DNA from: an uncultured Victivallis sp.
GTDB taxonomy: Bacteria > Verrucomicrobiota > Lentisphaeria > Victivallales > Victivallaceae
Reading direction: 5' to 3'
NCBI GenBank assembly: GCA_944389895.1
Contig: CALXOA010000118.1
Location: forward strand, 1 to 64,000
Length of the DNA stretch: 64,000 nt
The position numbers were made by a program, and so were the translations under genes. The notes beneath the pieces are model-generated. The model saw nothing but the letters and a program-made list of their open reading frames with translations, was not told the origin of the DNA and searched no databases. Numbering within the stretch: position 1 is the stretch's first letter; each line of letters starts with the position of its first letter. Shown one piece after another: positions 34,640 to 44,071 of this stretch.

Positions 34640-36142
34640 ATGAGACTAATTTCAGCCCTGTGTGCGGTACTGGCCGCGTTCTCTGTATCGGCAGATTACA
34701 GGTATGAATTTTCAAATGAAAAAAATCCGCTTGAGAAACTGGTGGCGGCCCCTTTCTGTCTCAGGCAGATCGGTGACAAGATCACCTGGGCGAACGGTGT
34801 CTTGAAGAGTTCCTCCACCAACCTGCTTCTGTATGCCCCGGAAGAGGTCACCGACGGCCGCGTCACCCTCAGGGCGCGTGACTGTTATCAAAGTACTATT
34901 ACCCTTGTCGCCCGGGCAAACAAGGAGTTCAACTCCTATTACGCACTGGAAGTTTCATCCTCGCAAAAGAAGGCGTTTTTCTATCGCACCATCTACGGGG
35001 AACCCACCAAGAAGCAGGAGATCCCGTACGGCGGCGAACGGGAGTTCACTCTGATGCTCGACTTCGACGGGAAAACCGTCACCGGCTGGATCAACGGCAG
35101 CAAAGCGGGGGAGATGCCCGATGACGGCAGACTGAAATCCGGGATGGCCGGCATTCGCGGCGGCTTCTGGACCAATGCCGAACTCAAAAGCCTCGAATAC
35201 TCCGCCGCAATCGCGAAGGCGGAGACGGTCGCGGAGCAGAAAACGCCCGGGAAAACGACAGCGGATGCTTCCGACACCGGTTTCCGTTATGAGTTCACGA
35301 CCGAAGTCAATCCGCTCCGGGAACTTTCCATTGCGTCCACCTCTCTCCCATTGGTCGGCAGCAAAATCAACTGGGCGGATGGCGTGCTGAAAAGTTCCGA
35401 CTGTCACCTGATTCTGTATGCGCCGAAAGAGTTCTCCCGCGGTCGGGTCAGCCTCAAGGCACGTGACCGTTACGAAAGTACCATCGCCCTGATCGCCCGG
35501 GCGAACAAGGACTTCAGCGCCTTCTATGCGCTGGAGGTCTGCCCCTCGCTGAAGAAAGCCTCCTTCTACCGTTTCATCTACGGGGAACCCACGAAGCGGC
35601 AGGAACTCCCTTACGGCGGGGGACGGGAGTTCACCCTGACGCTCGATTTCGACGGAAAAACCATCGTCGCAAGGATCAACGGCAGGAAGGTGCATGAAAT
35701 TCCCGATGACGGCAGACTGAAATCCGGGATGGCCGGCATTCGCGGCGGCTTCTGGACCAATGCCGAACTCAAGAACTTTGAATATTCCGCCGCAATTCCC
35801 GAGGAAGAGACACAGGCGTTGAATCAACCGCCCATGAAACCGGCGGCGAACGTCAAAAAACTCGACCTGAAAAAGATCCGCGACTGGGATCTGGCGAAAG
35901 CATATCGCACTGCGAACGGCACCCGGCTCACCGTAAGCCTGAATCAAGTCTGGAGGTTCCGCCCGGTTTCCGATCAGCGGATTCCCGCCCTCGCCCCGGA
36001 ATCGGAATGGGGGTATTTCGTCGTACCCGGTTACTGGGCAAAGGGAGCCATCAACAACTACATGCGAACGGACGACGGCACCGCAGTGACCGAATGGCGC
36101 GGAATCCCGTTCACAAAAAAGTGGTGTAACATCATGGTATAA
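34640..36142 (+). CDS. Giant GH2-like secreted protein, N-terminal part (frameshifted gene)
   Basis: 500 residues ending at a frameshift. A signal peptide (MRLISALCAVLAAFSVSA) is followed by two tandem modules (residues 20-191 and 215-386), beta-sandwich-like, possibly carbohydrate-binding. Both contain KSGMAGIRGGFWTNAELK. The start of a GH2 sugar-binding domain comes next (LNQVWRFRPV...VVPGYW). The frame stops at 36140, but the expected SWYKRSCNIPEEWRNSRVEL continues in the next frame from about 36120. Dropping one A from the A6 run at 36115-36120 joins both parts into one protein of about 1779 residues (34640-39980). As written, the gene is broken. Confidence 0.85.
   Translation: MRLISALCAVLAAFSVSADYRYEFSNEKNPLEKLVAAPFCLRQIGDKITWANGVLKSSSTNLLLYAPEEVTDGRVTLRARDCYQSTITLVARANKEFNSYYALEVSSSQKKAFFYRTIYGEPTKKQEIPYGGEREFTLMLDFDGKTVTGWINGSKAGEMPDDGRLKSGMAGIRGGFWTNAELKSLEYSAAIAKAETVAEQKTPGKTTADASDTGFRYEFTTEVNPLRELSIASTSLPLVGSKINWADGVLKSSDCHLILYAPKEFSRGRVSLKARDRYESTIALIARANKDFSAFYALEVCPSLKKASFYRFIYGEPTKRQELPYGGGREFTLTLDFDGKTIVARINGRKVHEIPDDGRLKSGMAGIRGGFWTNAELKNFEYSAAIPEEETQALNQPPMKPAANVKKLDLKKIRDWDLAKAYRTANGTRLTVSLNQVWRFRPVSDQRIPALAPESEWGYFVVPGYWAKGAINNYMRTDDGTAVTEWRGIPFTKKWCNIMV
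35117..35187 (+). repeat. 71-base perfect direct repeat, copy 1
   Basis: Identical to 35702-35772, offset 585 bases (195 codons), within the two tandem modules of the GH2-like gene. It encodes the PDDGRLKSGMAG to WTNAEL stretch. Confidence 0.95.
35702..35772 (+). repeat. 71-base perfect direct repeat, copy 2
   Basis: Second copy of 35117-35187. Neighbouring parts of the two modules differ at many positions, so this block has probably been homogenised by recombination. Confidence 0.95.
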
Positions 36143-36182
36143 AAGAAGTTGCAATATTCCGGAAGAGTGGCGTAACAGCAGA

Positions 36183-39100
36183 GTGGAACTGATTATCGAA
36201 GATCTCTGTGGAACGGCGGAGATCTACCTTGGTAAAAAAAAAATTGCCGAAAAGCGTGATCCCGCCATCGGCGTAGCCCGGATCGACGTCTCCGGAGAGT
36301 TGCGGTACGGCGAAGAGAATCTGCTGCTGATCCGCAACACCGGGGAGCTCAATTCGCCTGCCGGACTCGGCAACACCCGGCTGGAGGTTTCCCCCGGTAC
36401 GAATTTCGGCGATGTCGGTATCGCAACGAGCGTCTCCGACAAGACGTTTACTCTCTCCTTTAACGGCGGCTCGGCCCCCTCCGGCAGTATGATCGACATC
36501 GTAATCAAGGATCGGAAAGGCGGAGAGCTGTTCCGGGAACGGCACCCCTTTGCCGAACGGATCACCTGCAGATGGACGGCGCCGGTTCTCTGGTCGCCGG
36601 AGACACCGGAACTCTATTCCCTGGAACTGGCGCTCTCCACGCCGGACGGAAAAATCGCGGACCGCTCCGTCACCCGATTCGGCTTCCGCGAATTTGCCGC
36701 CCGCGACGGTCAATTCTTTCTGAATGGCAAACCGATCATTCTGAAGGCCGAAACCTCCATTCCCAACAAAGGCAACTGGTGGGGACTCGACTATCTGGTC
36801 GACCGCAGGTTTATTGAACCTCTTTTCACAACCTACAAAAAATTAAACCTGAACTGCACGGTTCTCAGCGGACCGCCTTCGGAAGAAACCCTTTCCCTGG
36901 CCGATGAAATGGGCCTCATGTTGCTGGTTAACGGCAGAATGCTCACCCACACGGAACTCGACAGGGACACAGAAAACGCGTTGAAGAAGCTGGAATCCTC
37001 GCTGCGGGAGATGGCGGGGAATCCGGTCTATTTCCGACACCCTTCCCTGATCGGCTTCCGGATCGACGTCTGGTATGGCTACAACGCCGGCTGTACCAAC
37101 CCGAATTACGTCGGCTTGAAACAGGGAGATCCGAATCAGAACGGGATTCCGGCCCTGCGCAGTGAACGCCTCAACCGGATGGCAGCCCTCTATCGGAAAT
37201 ACCTCCCCGGGCTGGAGTGTTTCACCGGCGGTTCCGGAGCGGTCGGCAACGTCTACGGGACCCATATCTACCACACCTGGGGCGCACCATCCACCGAGCT
37301 GCGCGCTTTCTTCGAGGAGTGGAACCGGAAACGGGAGCTGCCCATCTTCGCCGGAGAGACCTATCTTCCTTACATCGGCAGCTTCTTCGACCTTGAGAAC
37401 TTCCACGGCGGCGGCGTTCCGTACATCACCGAAAACGCCGCACGCATCCTCGGCGATGCCGCCTACAACTACCGTACCACGATGAGTCCGCGCCCGTTCC
37501 ACGAACGCGGACGCGCCGGCTGGTTCTGGAGCACGATCGAGAAAAAGGAAGCCGGCACATACGGTTTCTCCGTCGATGCCCCCGCCGCGGTGACGGCGAA
37601 ATACATCGATGAGATCATGACCGGATGGCGTTTTCACCGCCTGACCGGTTACGGCAATTTCGATTACACTGAAAGCTCGTTCGCCATGCAGCGGATCGCC
37701 CCCGAAACGCTGCCCGTCTCAAGCGACTACAGCGACTTCAGTTTCAAGCCGGAAGGTTTTGACAACGGCAATGCCCGCCGTTCCTGCTTCGATCCGCGTG
37801 TACCGGGCTACGATCTGCGTCCGACGCTGCTTCAGGCCCCCTTCGCACATGCGATGGCCGACGTGAGCGCCGCCATTCTGGACAGAGAGGAGGACCCTCT
37901 TCTGCAGAATCACTCCGGTTACAGCGGTGAAACGCTGAAAAAGAGCGTGATGCTTTTCAACGATTCCCCGAAACAGGTCCGATTCCAACTTATGGCCACG
38001 CTTTGCGATACCCAGGGGCGTGTCCTCCCGCTCGGCGAGAGAAGCGTCGAAGCGGCTCCATTTGAACACAAACTCATTCCCGTCTCCATTCCGCTGCCCG
38101 CCACCGGCGACCGTTCGGAGTGGGTATTCCGTGCTCTGCTGAAGGGGGAGGAAAAGATCTTCCGGCTGGAATTTCCGATCCAGGTGTTCGCACGGCCCGT
38201 TGAACTAAAACTCACCTCTCCGGTTCACATCTGGGACCCCGAAGGAACAGTGACGACCCGTCTGATGAAACGTCTGCCTCTGAAACGGCTTGAAAACCTG
38301 GATGCGTTACCCTCCTCGGGAATCCTGATCGTCGGTCGCGGCGCGTTGTCCCGACTCACCCGTATGCCGGACTGGAATGCGGCGGCGGCAAACGGCCTGA
38401 ACATCCTCTTTCTGGAGCAGCATCCGACCGCCTCGCCGGAGCTGATGAAAACCCGGACCCGCCGAACCTACATCAATGCGCCGGCTCATCCGGTGTTCGA
38501 GGGGCTCGGAGACGCCGACTTCGCTTTCTGGCAGGACAGCTTCTCCATCGCCCCCGCAAAAGTCAGGGATGGAGCTGGGATCAACTGGTCCGACTGGGGG
38601 AACCGCAACATGGTGGCAGCCTATGCTTTCCGGCGTCCGCAGCACGGCGGGTATCTCAGCCTTCTGGTCAGCGGGTTCGACCTTTTTCAAACACCGCTGC
38701 TGGAGCACCGTACCGGGAAAGGAGGCTGGATCGCGTCGCAGCTGGAAATCACCGATCGGCTCGGCAGCGATCCGGCGGCAACCCGGTTGTTCGACAATCT
38801 GCTCCGGTATCTGGATCGGCCGGCACGGCCGGCGAAAGTGCTGTTCTTCGGCAGTGAGAACGGGAAAAAGCTGGTCGACCGTTTCGGACTTGACTGTACG
38901 GCGGAAAACGATCTCTCCGGCAACCGTCTGAAACAGGCGGACCTTCTGCTCGTCGCCGATCCGGATTGGGAGGAATTGAAGCGTTACCGCATGGAACTCA
39001 ATGACTTCGTCTATTTCGGAGGCCGGGTGCTCTACTGGCATACCGGGAAAACGTTCGATCCGGGCTGGCTGCCGTTCACGATGGAACTCGCCGAAACCAC

Positions 39101-39980
39101 AGCCTCCCGCGCGGCAATCGCCGGGAAGGCGGACGGCGTCTGGCGCAACGGATTCGGCAACAGCGAACTCTACTGGCGTGAAAAACGGAACGTTCCCGCT
39201 TTCCAGAATGTTCCGCCGCACTTCGATGCAACGGCTCCGGCGGTTCTGGTACGCGGGCGGTTCGGTTCCGGGGAGTGGATTTTCACGACTTTATCACCGG
39301 ATCTTTTCGGTGCGACCGCCGCAACCGGCAAAACGGTCCGGCTGCTGTCGGCCCTGTTTGCCTCGCTCGGGGTGGAAATTGCCGATGCGGCATCCCCGTT
39401 TGTGTCGACAGCCGATATTGCGGAACTGGATCTGAGTGAACAGAAGTGGGAGTTCGCCATCGACGAGAAAGATCTCGGAGTGAAGGAAGAGTGGCAATCC
39501 GGCAAGGGGAACGCCCGCTGGCTGAAGGGGCTGATCGCCGACGGGATCGAAGTCCGCGTCGGGCAATCTTTTGAATCCTTCCTGCGTTACGACTACAACG
39601 GCTATGCATGGTACCGCCTGACATTCGACGTTCCGGAGAATCTCTCTGCCGCACCTCAGCTCTATTTCACGGCGGGCGCGATCGACGATACCGACGAAGT
39701 CTGGCTCAACGGCGTCAAAATCGGTTCCACCGGTAAGGACGTGCCGAACTACTGGGAGGCGAAACGGAATTACCCGATTCCACAGGGGCTGCTTAAGAAG
39801 AGCGGCAACCTGCTCGTAGTCCGGGTGTTCGACGAGAAGGGGAACGGTGGAATCGTCCAGGGACCGGTGGCGCTCTCCGAGCGGAAGCTGGAAGGCTCCC
39901 CACGCTTGTGGCAGACGCCATGGCCCGAGGGTGCTCGACACGATTATGAATACAAAGCCGATCTGGTCCGTATGTATTGA
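36183..39980 (+). CDS. Giant GH2-like secreted protein, C-terminal part (frameshifted gene)
   Basis: 1265 residues from GTG 36183; the homologous frame is open back to about 36120 and belongs to the gene starting at 34640. Domains in order: a GH2-type jelly roll (VELIIEDLCGTAEIYLGKKKI), an immunoglobulin-like sandwich, and a TIM barrel (DGQFFLNGKPIILKAE onward). A Rossmann-like region near residue 690 follows (ILIVGRGALSRL), then a final jelly roll (YAWYRLTFDVPEN...DDTDEVWLNGVKIGS). At the usual GH2 acid/base site the sequence reads RHPSLIGFRIDVWYGYNAG without the NE pair, while ELPIFAGETYLP may hold the nucleophile Glu. Activity is therefore uncertain. The M14 peptidase gene follows after 16 bases. 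Confidence 0.85.
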   Translation: MELIIEDLCGTAEIYLGKKKIAEKRDPAIGVARIDVSGELRYGEENLLLIRNTGELNSPAGLGNTRLEVSPGTNFGDVGIATSVSDKTFTLSFNGGSAPSGSMIDIVIKDRKGGELFRERHPFAERITCRWTAPVLWSPETPELYSLELALSTPDGKIADRSVTRFGFREFAARDGQFFLNGKPIILKAETSIPNKGNWWGLDYLVDRRFIEPLFTTYKKLNLNCTVLSGPPSEETLSLADEMGLMLLVNGRMLTHTELDRDTENALKKLESSLREMAGNPVYFRHPSLIGFRIDVWYGYNAGCTNPNYVGLKQGDPNQNGIPALRSERLNRMAALYRKYLPGLECFTGGSGAVGNVYGTHIYHTWGAPSTELRAFFEEWNRKRELPIFAGETYLPYIGSFFDLENFHGGGVPYITENAARILGDAAYNYRTTMSPRPFHERGRAGWFWSTIEKKEAGTYGFSVDAPAAVTAKYIDEIMTGWRFHRLTGYGNFDYTESSFAMQRIAPETLPVSSDYSDFSFKPEGFDNGNARRSCFDPRVPGYDLRPTLLQAPFAHAMADVSAAILDREEDPLLQNHSGYSGETLKKSVMLFNDSPKQVRFQLMATLCDTQGRVLPLGERSVEAAPFEHKLIPVSIPLPATGDRSEWVFRALLKGEEKIFRLEFPIQVFARPVELKLTSPVHIWDPEGTVTTRLMKRLPLKRLENLDALPSSGILIVGRGALSRLTRMPDWNAAAANGLNILFLEQHPTASPELMKTRTRRTYINAPAHPVFEGLGDADFAFWQDSFSIAPAKVRDGAGINWSDWGNRNMVAAYAFRRPQHGGYLSLLVSGFDLFQTPLLEHRTGKGGWIASQLEITDRLGSDPAATRLFDNLLRYLDRPARPAKVLFFGSENGKKLVDRFGLDCTAENDLSGNRLKQADLLLVADPDWEELKRYRMELNDFVYFGGRVLYWHTGKTFDPGWLPFTMELAETTASRAAIAGKADGVWRNGFGNSELYWREKRNVPAFQNVPPHFDATAPAVLVRGRFGSGEWIFTTLSPDLFGATAATGKTVRLLSALFASLGVEIADAASPFVSTADIAELDLSEQKWEFAIDEKDLGVKEEWQSGKGNARWLKGLIADGIEVRVGQSFESFLRYDYNGYAWYRLTFDVPENLSAAPQLYFTAGAIDDTDEVWLNGVKIGSTGKDVPNYWEAKRNYPIPQGLLKKSGNLLVVRVFDEKGNGGIVQGPVALSERKLEGSPRLWQTPWPEGARHDYEYKADLVRMY

Positions 39981-39996
39981 ATGGAAGGAGAAAAAA

Positions 39997-41646
39997 ATGT
40001 TGCTCAAAAACCTGCCGCCGATCCCGGACGCCTTTCTGCCCTATGAAGAACTTGAAGCTTATGTGGAAAAGCTCGCAGCCGCGGCTCCGGAACTGGTGCA
40101 GGTCAGTGACATCGGGCTCTCCCGGGGGAAACGGCGGATCCTGCTGCTTTCCGTCACGAACTTCGCAACCGGAGCACCGGAACGGAAACCGGCATTCCTG
40201 ATTCAGGCGCATATCCATTGTCACGAACTCGGAGGCACCATCGCCGCTCTCTACACGGTGCGGCAGCTGATTCTCGACCATGTCGATGGAGGGATTCTCG
40301 ACCGGGTGGTATTCCAGATTCTACCGCGTCTCAATCCGGATGGTGCGGAAGAGGTGATTCGCCACTCCGGCTACATCCGCAGTCGCTGGGACCAGACCGG
40401 AGAACTGCCGAATACGCTTGTTCAGGAGGATGTCGACGGCGACGGGCTGATCCTCTCCATGCGGATCGAGACCCCCGACGGCGACATGGTACGTGATTCG
40501 CGCGACCCGCGCTGTCTGGTTCCGCGTCGCGCCGACTCCACCGGTCCTTTCTACCGGATGCTGCCGGAGGGAACCATTCACAACTGGGATGGCGTCACCC
40601 GGGAGGGATTCCGATTCCACGGGCGGATGCTGGACTGGAATCGAAACTGGGGCGCCTTCTGGTCCCCCTTCGAAGCCGGAGCGGGCGACTATCCCATGAG
40701 TGAACCGGAAATACGGTACCACGCCGATTTCCTCGTCAACAACCCCAATTTTTTCGGCGGCATCGCCTATCATAACGGCTGGGGAGCGATTCTGCGCGCA
40801 CCCGACCAGCCCGGAGACGACTCGTTCTCCGCAGCGGATCTGCGCTGCTACCGGAAACTTGCGGAGATGGGGGAACAACTGACCGGATACCCGGCATTTG
40901 CCGGCTGCAAATTCCACTCCCGGTCGGAACTTGATACACACCGCGCCGGAAACTTCACAGACTGGCTGTTCTTCCATCTCGGATTGTTCGGCTTCGTCAT
41001 CGAACTCGGTACCGTCGAAACATCATCCGGGCTCGATACCCGGACAATCCTCAACGACTCCCTCAGAAGTGAAGAGGAGTACTGTGCGCCGCGCGAGGTC
41101 CTTGCCGATGACGACCGTCATCCGGAACGGCGGCGCGCCTACCACCCGTGGCGTCCCTTCCTGCACCCGCAACTCGGTCCGGTAGAAATCGGCGGGGTCG
41201 ATATTCCCGTTTTCGCAGTCCCTGCACCCGACTATCTGCGCAAGGTATGCGAGCGTGTCCACGCATTCACACTCCACCTCGCCTCCAAGTGCCCTCGCCT
41301 GGTGGTTTCCGCACTGGAAGTCGTCGAGATCGGCGACCTGAAGCGGGTCAGGCTTCGGCTCCACAACCGCGGGGAATTTCCGACCAACATCAGCGAAGCC
41401 GGCGCCCGGCTTCCGGCACGCCGGAAACCGTTGATCCGCATCCATCCACAACCCGGCGTGGAAATCATCTCCCTGGAAAAGGACCGCGAACTCAACCACT
41501 TCGCCCCCTGGGAATCCCGCACGCTCGAATGGTTCCTCGCCGGAACTCCGAACACCGGAACCCGGCTCGCGGAGATCGAACTGGAAGCCTTCTCCGCCGG
41601 AAGCCTGACCCTCCCGGTGACGGTTTCTCCGGAAAAGAGGCCGTAA
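39997..41646 (+). CDS. M14-family zinc carboxypeptidase, no signal peptide
   Basis: 549 residues. Zinc ligands are His74 and Glu77 (AHIHCHELGG) and His259 (YHNGWGAI); the catalytic Glu336 is in FVIELGT. The substrate-binding motifs NPDG (residues 113-116) and DWNRNWG (213-219) are intact, so an active peptidase or amidase is likely. Roughly the last 130 residues form a beta-sandwich-like extension (LEVVEIGDLKRVRLRLHNRGEFPTN). It lacks a signal peptide, so it probably trims imported peptides or glycopeptides in the cytoplasm. AAGGAG precedes ATG 39997. It follows the GH2-like gene closely, suggesting a shared glycoprotein-type substrate. Confidence 0.88.
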   Translation: MLLKNLPPIPDAFLPYEELEAYVEKLAAAAPELVQVSDIGLSRGKRRILLLSVTNFATGAPERKPAFLIQAHIHCHELGGTIAALYTVRQLILDHVDGGILDRVVFQILPRLNPDGAEEVIRHSGYIRSRWDQTGELPNTLVQEDVDGDGLILSMRIETPDGDMVRDSRDPRCLVPRRADSTGPFYRMLPEGTIHNWDGVTREGFRFHGRMLDWNRNWGAFWSPFEAGAGDYPMSEPEIRYHADFLVNNPNFFGGIAYHNGWGAILRAPDQPGDDSFSAADLRCYRKLAEMGEQLTGYPAFAGCKFHSRSELDTHRAGNFTDWLFFHLGLFGFVIELGTVETSSGLDTRTILNDSLRSEEEYCAPREVLADDDRHPERRRAYHPWRPFLHPQLGPVEIGGVDIPVFAVPAPDYLRKVCERVHAFTLHLASKCPRLVVSALEVVEIGDLKRVRLRLHNRGEFPTNISEAGARLPARRKPLIRIHPQPGVEIISLEKDRELNHFAPWESRTLEWFLAGTPNTGTRLAEIELEAFSAGSLTLPVTVSPEKRP

Positions 41647-41754
41647 ATTCTCCGTACGGAATGAGCAGACTCTCCGACAGAAAACCTCTCCGGGATTCCG
41701 ATCGGAGCTCTTCCGGTCTGCTCGTTCCGTTACGCCGCGCGGAAAAGTGTTTTT

Positions 41755-42597
41755 TCAGAGCCCGGCGGCGAGGAACGCCACCCGGCAGGCCCGTTTGTAT
41801 GCTTCGGCAAGATATTCCGCCGTCGAGAGCTTCCCGTAACAGTCATTCTCGTGACGTCCCGGTTTGCTGAAACGGTTCAACTCAAACGTGAGCGGTCCCT
41901 CATAACCGCTTCGTCTGAGCCGGGAAGCGATTTTTCCCCAGTCGGCAACTCCATCGAAAGGCAGCAGATGGAGGTCGTCATACCAGGTAATCCTGCCGTC
42001 GAAATCCCGGATTCCGAGATTGTCGTTGAGATGGGTTCCGACCAGATGCTTCCCGTACGATGCGAGCATGTCCCGGTTCTGGTTGTAACACATCTCATGA
42101 CCGGAATCCCAGCAGAAGCCGACCGAGCGGTAACTTTCAGCAAGCTGCATCAGCATTGCCAGATACTCTTCGCCCTCGGTGTTTTCGAACGCCACCGTCA
42201 CCCCGAGCCGCTCCGCTTCCCGGACCACCTTCTCGAAATTTCCGACGCCCCGGCTGTTCGGCGAGTGCTCGTTGAAGCCGATAACGGCATGCGTCACCAT
42301 GATCGGCACCTCATGCTCGGAACAGCTGCGCAGACAGTTCATCAGCTCCTCAACCGCGGCCGCGGCAGCATCCTCATCCTCCTTCCACAGGGCGGCGGCA
42401 TGACCGAACGGCGCATGGATCGATTGATAAAGCAGATGGTACTCTCCGGCAAGTTGCCGCCACTTCCCGATCGGAGCTTCGGGAAACCACCCGGTGAAAA
42501 AGCCGTCGAATCCGGTTTCCCCGATCCATTTGATCTGCTCTTCCGGAGTTCCGCCGAACTCCCCGCACAACCCGAGACAAAGTCTTCTCCGATACAT
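41755..42597 (-). CDS. Sugar phosphate isomerase/epimerase family (xylose isomerase-like TIM barrel)
   Basis: 280 residues. AP-endonuclease-2/xylose-isomerase-like barrel with metal-site residues in VAFENTEGEE, CWDSGHEMCY, VGTHLNDNLG and LTFELNRF. Such proteins isomerise or epimerise keto sugars or inositols, usually with Mn2+, in the cytoplasm. GGAGGAAACG precedes ATG 42597, preferred over the in-frame codon 18 bases upstream. It is convergent with the M14 gene and divergent from the second GntR-type regulator, so it may be a target of that regulator. Confidence 0.85.
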   Translation of the reverse strand: MYRRRLCLGLCGEFGGTPEEQIKWIGETGFDGFFTGWFPEAPIGKWRQLAGEYHLLYQSIHAPFGHAAALWKEDEDAAAAAVEELMNCLRSCSEHEVPIMVTHAVIGFNEHSPNSRGVGNFEKVVREAERLGVTVAFENTEGEEYLAMLMQLAESYRSVGFCWDSGHEMCYNQNRDMLASYGKHLVGTHLNDNLGIRDFDGRITWYDDLHLLPFDGVADWGKIASRLRRSGYEGPLTFELNRFSKPGRHENDCYGKLSTAEYLAEAYKRACRVAFLAAGL

Positions 42598-43016
42598 CGT
42601 TTCCTCCGATACCACTCAACGATCCCACGCCTGTCACAGGGGGATTTCACCCGGTGCCGGCCGCCATCCGCTGCAGACAACCGGGGCTGCCCTCCCCTTC
42701 CGGGAAACGTTCTCCCCGCCTCCCGGAAGGATTGTTCCGGAAAATTGCTCCGTTCCGGCACTCGACCGGAGCCCTGCCCCGGCCGGACCGGATCTTTTCC
42801 GGCCTCCGACTTTTCCCTGCTGTGTCAATATAATATGATTTTCAAACAAATCCACCCGGTATTCCAGATACTTTCGCGGGAATCCCGGCCGGCCGTCAAC
42901 TTGAACTCCGGCCCTGCGGATTAATTTCTCAAAAAAAATCAGTTCGGCTATTGATTTTTGAAAAAGTATCCTTATACTAATATAAGAAGATAAAAACTAA
43001 ACCAAGAAGAAAAATC
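42598..43016. other. Divergent intergenic region upstream of the second GntR-type regulator
   Basis: About 420 bases. The left part (42600-42830) is GC-rich with no gene I can support. The right part is AT-rich and carries the promoter and palindrome at 42951-42978. Confidence 0.6.
42951..42978 (+). promoter_or_regulatory. Promoter of the second GntR-type regulator with overlapping palindrome
   Basis: TTGATT (42951-42956) and TATACT (42973-42978) with 16-base spacing. AGTAT (42965-42969) and ATACT (42974-42978) form a palindrome around CCTT that overlaps the -10 box. This is a likely operator for self-repression by the regulator beginning at 43017. Confidence 0.55.
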
Positions 43017-44051
43017 ATGATTGTCGCATCGGATATCGTGAAACAACTCCGGCTGGACATTATCAATCAGGAGTTCGGGCTCAACGGGAAACTGCCGACC
43101 CGGGAAGAGTTCAGCCGGCAATACGGCGCCAGCAAGGCGACCGTTCAGAAGGCGCTGGCGGAACTGGAGGCGGAGGGGTTCATCATTTCCCGCGGGACAC
43201 TCGGCACGTTCGTCAACCCGAACTCCCCAAACCACACGGACATTGCGCTGCTGCTGCCGGTTCGTGAGGAACAGTTGACCGTCAGGGATGAACTTTTCAA
43301 CCTGGTCAATCAGGAACATCGCAATCTGGAGAAACATACCGGCAAGAATCTGCGGTACTTTTACATCGATCGCGAACAACGGATCCAGGACGATTTCGAG
43401 AAAGTGGCTGAAGAGGCAAACCGCACACGTCTCAGTGGAGTCATCCTGCCGTTTCCTCCGCAGAGCTGGATGCTCGAGCCGTTTATCCGCAACAACATCC
43501 CGGTGGCGGTTCTGACCGATGAAAATATCAGCGGAGCCTCCACGGTCTGGGTGGATTACTCCGATTTCTTCAAAAAAGCCCTGCTTTACTGCCGTAGACA
43601 GAACTGCAGACGCCCGGCATTGCTCGCAAATTTCACATTGCCGTATCACCACATCGAAGACTATTTCAGACTCGGGAAGGAAGCCGGTTTTGAGCTTGAA
43701 TCCCGACTTGTGCAGGGCCAGTCCGAGGTGTTCGGACTGCCGTGGCTCCGGCATACTCTCGACTCCTTTTTCTACGGGCCGGAACCGGCCGACACGGTCA
43801 TTATCGGCGACGAGGCATTCCTGCCGGACACCCTCAAATATCTGTTCGAACACGACAGGATTCCGGGGAAAGACATTCAGCTGATCTGCGAACGGACGTT
43901 TCCTCACGATACCTGTACCGGATTCCCGGTCAAATTCATCGGATTCGACCTGTATGAGATCATCGATACCTGCCTGCGGGCGCTGGAGGCGCTGCGAGCG
44001 GGCGGGAAACCGATGAAGGATTTTGCACTGATCGCCGCAATCGAAAGTTGA
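43017..44051 (+). CDS. GntR-type winged-helix regulator with LacI-like sugar-binding domain
   Basis: 344 residues. N-terminal winged helix: [51 protein letters not shown]. The C-terminal effector domain of the LacI/PBP1 fold is more diverged ([49 protein letters not shown]). It probably represses its own operon until a sugar binds. It is followed after 20 bases by a prepilin gene, then a DUF4838 gene, repeating the 32868-39980 order. Confidence 0.88.
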   Translation: MIVASDIVKQLRLDIINQEFGLNGKLPTREEFSRQYGASKATVQKALAELEAEGFIISRGTLGTFVNPNSPNHTDIALLLPVREEQLTVRDELFNLVNQEHRNLEKHTGKNLRYFYIDREQRIQDDFEKVAEEANRTRLSGVILPFPPQSWMLEPFIRNNIPVAVLTDENISGASTVWVDYSDFFKKALLYCRRQNCRRPALLANFTLPYHHIEDYFRLGKEAGFELESRLVQGQSEVFGLPWLRHTLDSFFYGPEPADTVIIGDEAFLPDTLKYLFEHDRIPGKDIQLICERTFPHDTCTGFPVKFIGFDLYEIIDTCLRALEALRAGGKPMKDFALIAAIES

Positions 44052-44071
44052 AACATGGAGGGAGGACAAAC

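Noticed and set aside
36115-36121. A AAA AAG in the correct phase, the classical -1 programmed frameshift heptamer, exactly at the GH2-like break
   Set aside because: A -1 shift reads GTG GTG TAA and stops at once at 36127-36129. The homologous continuation needs a +1 (or -2) shift, so programmed -1 frameshifting does not explain the gene.
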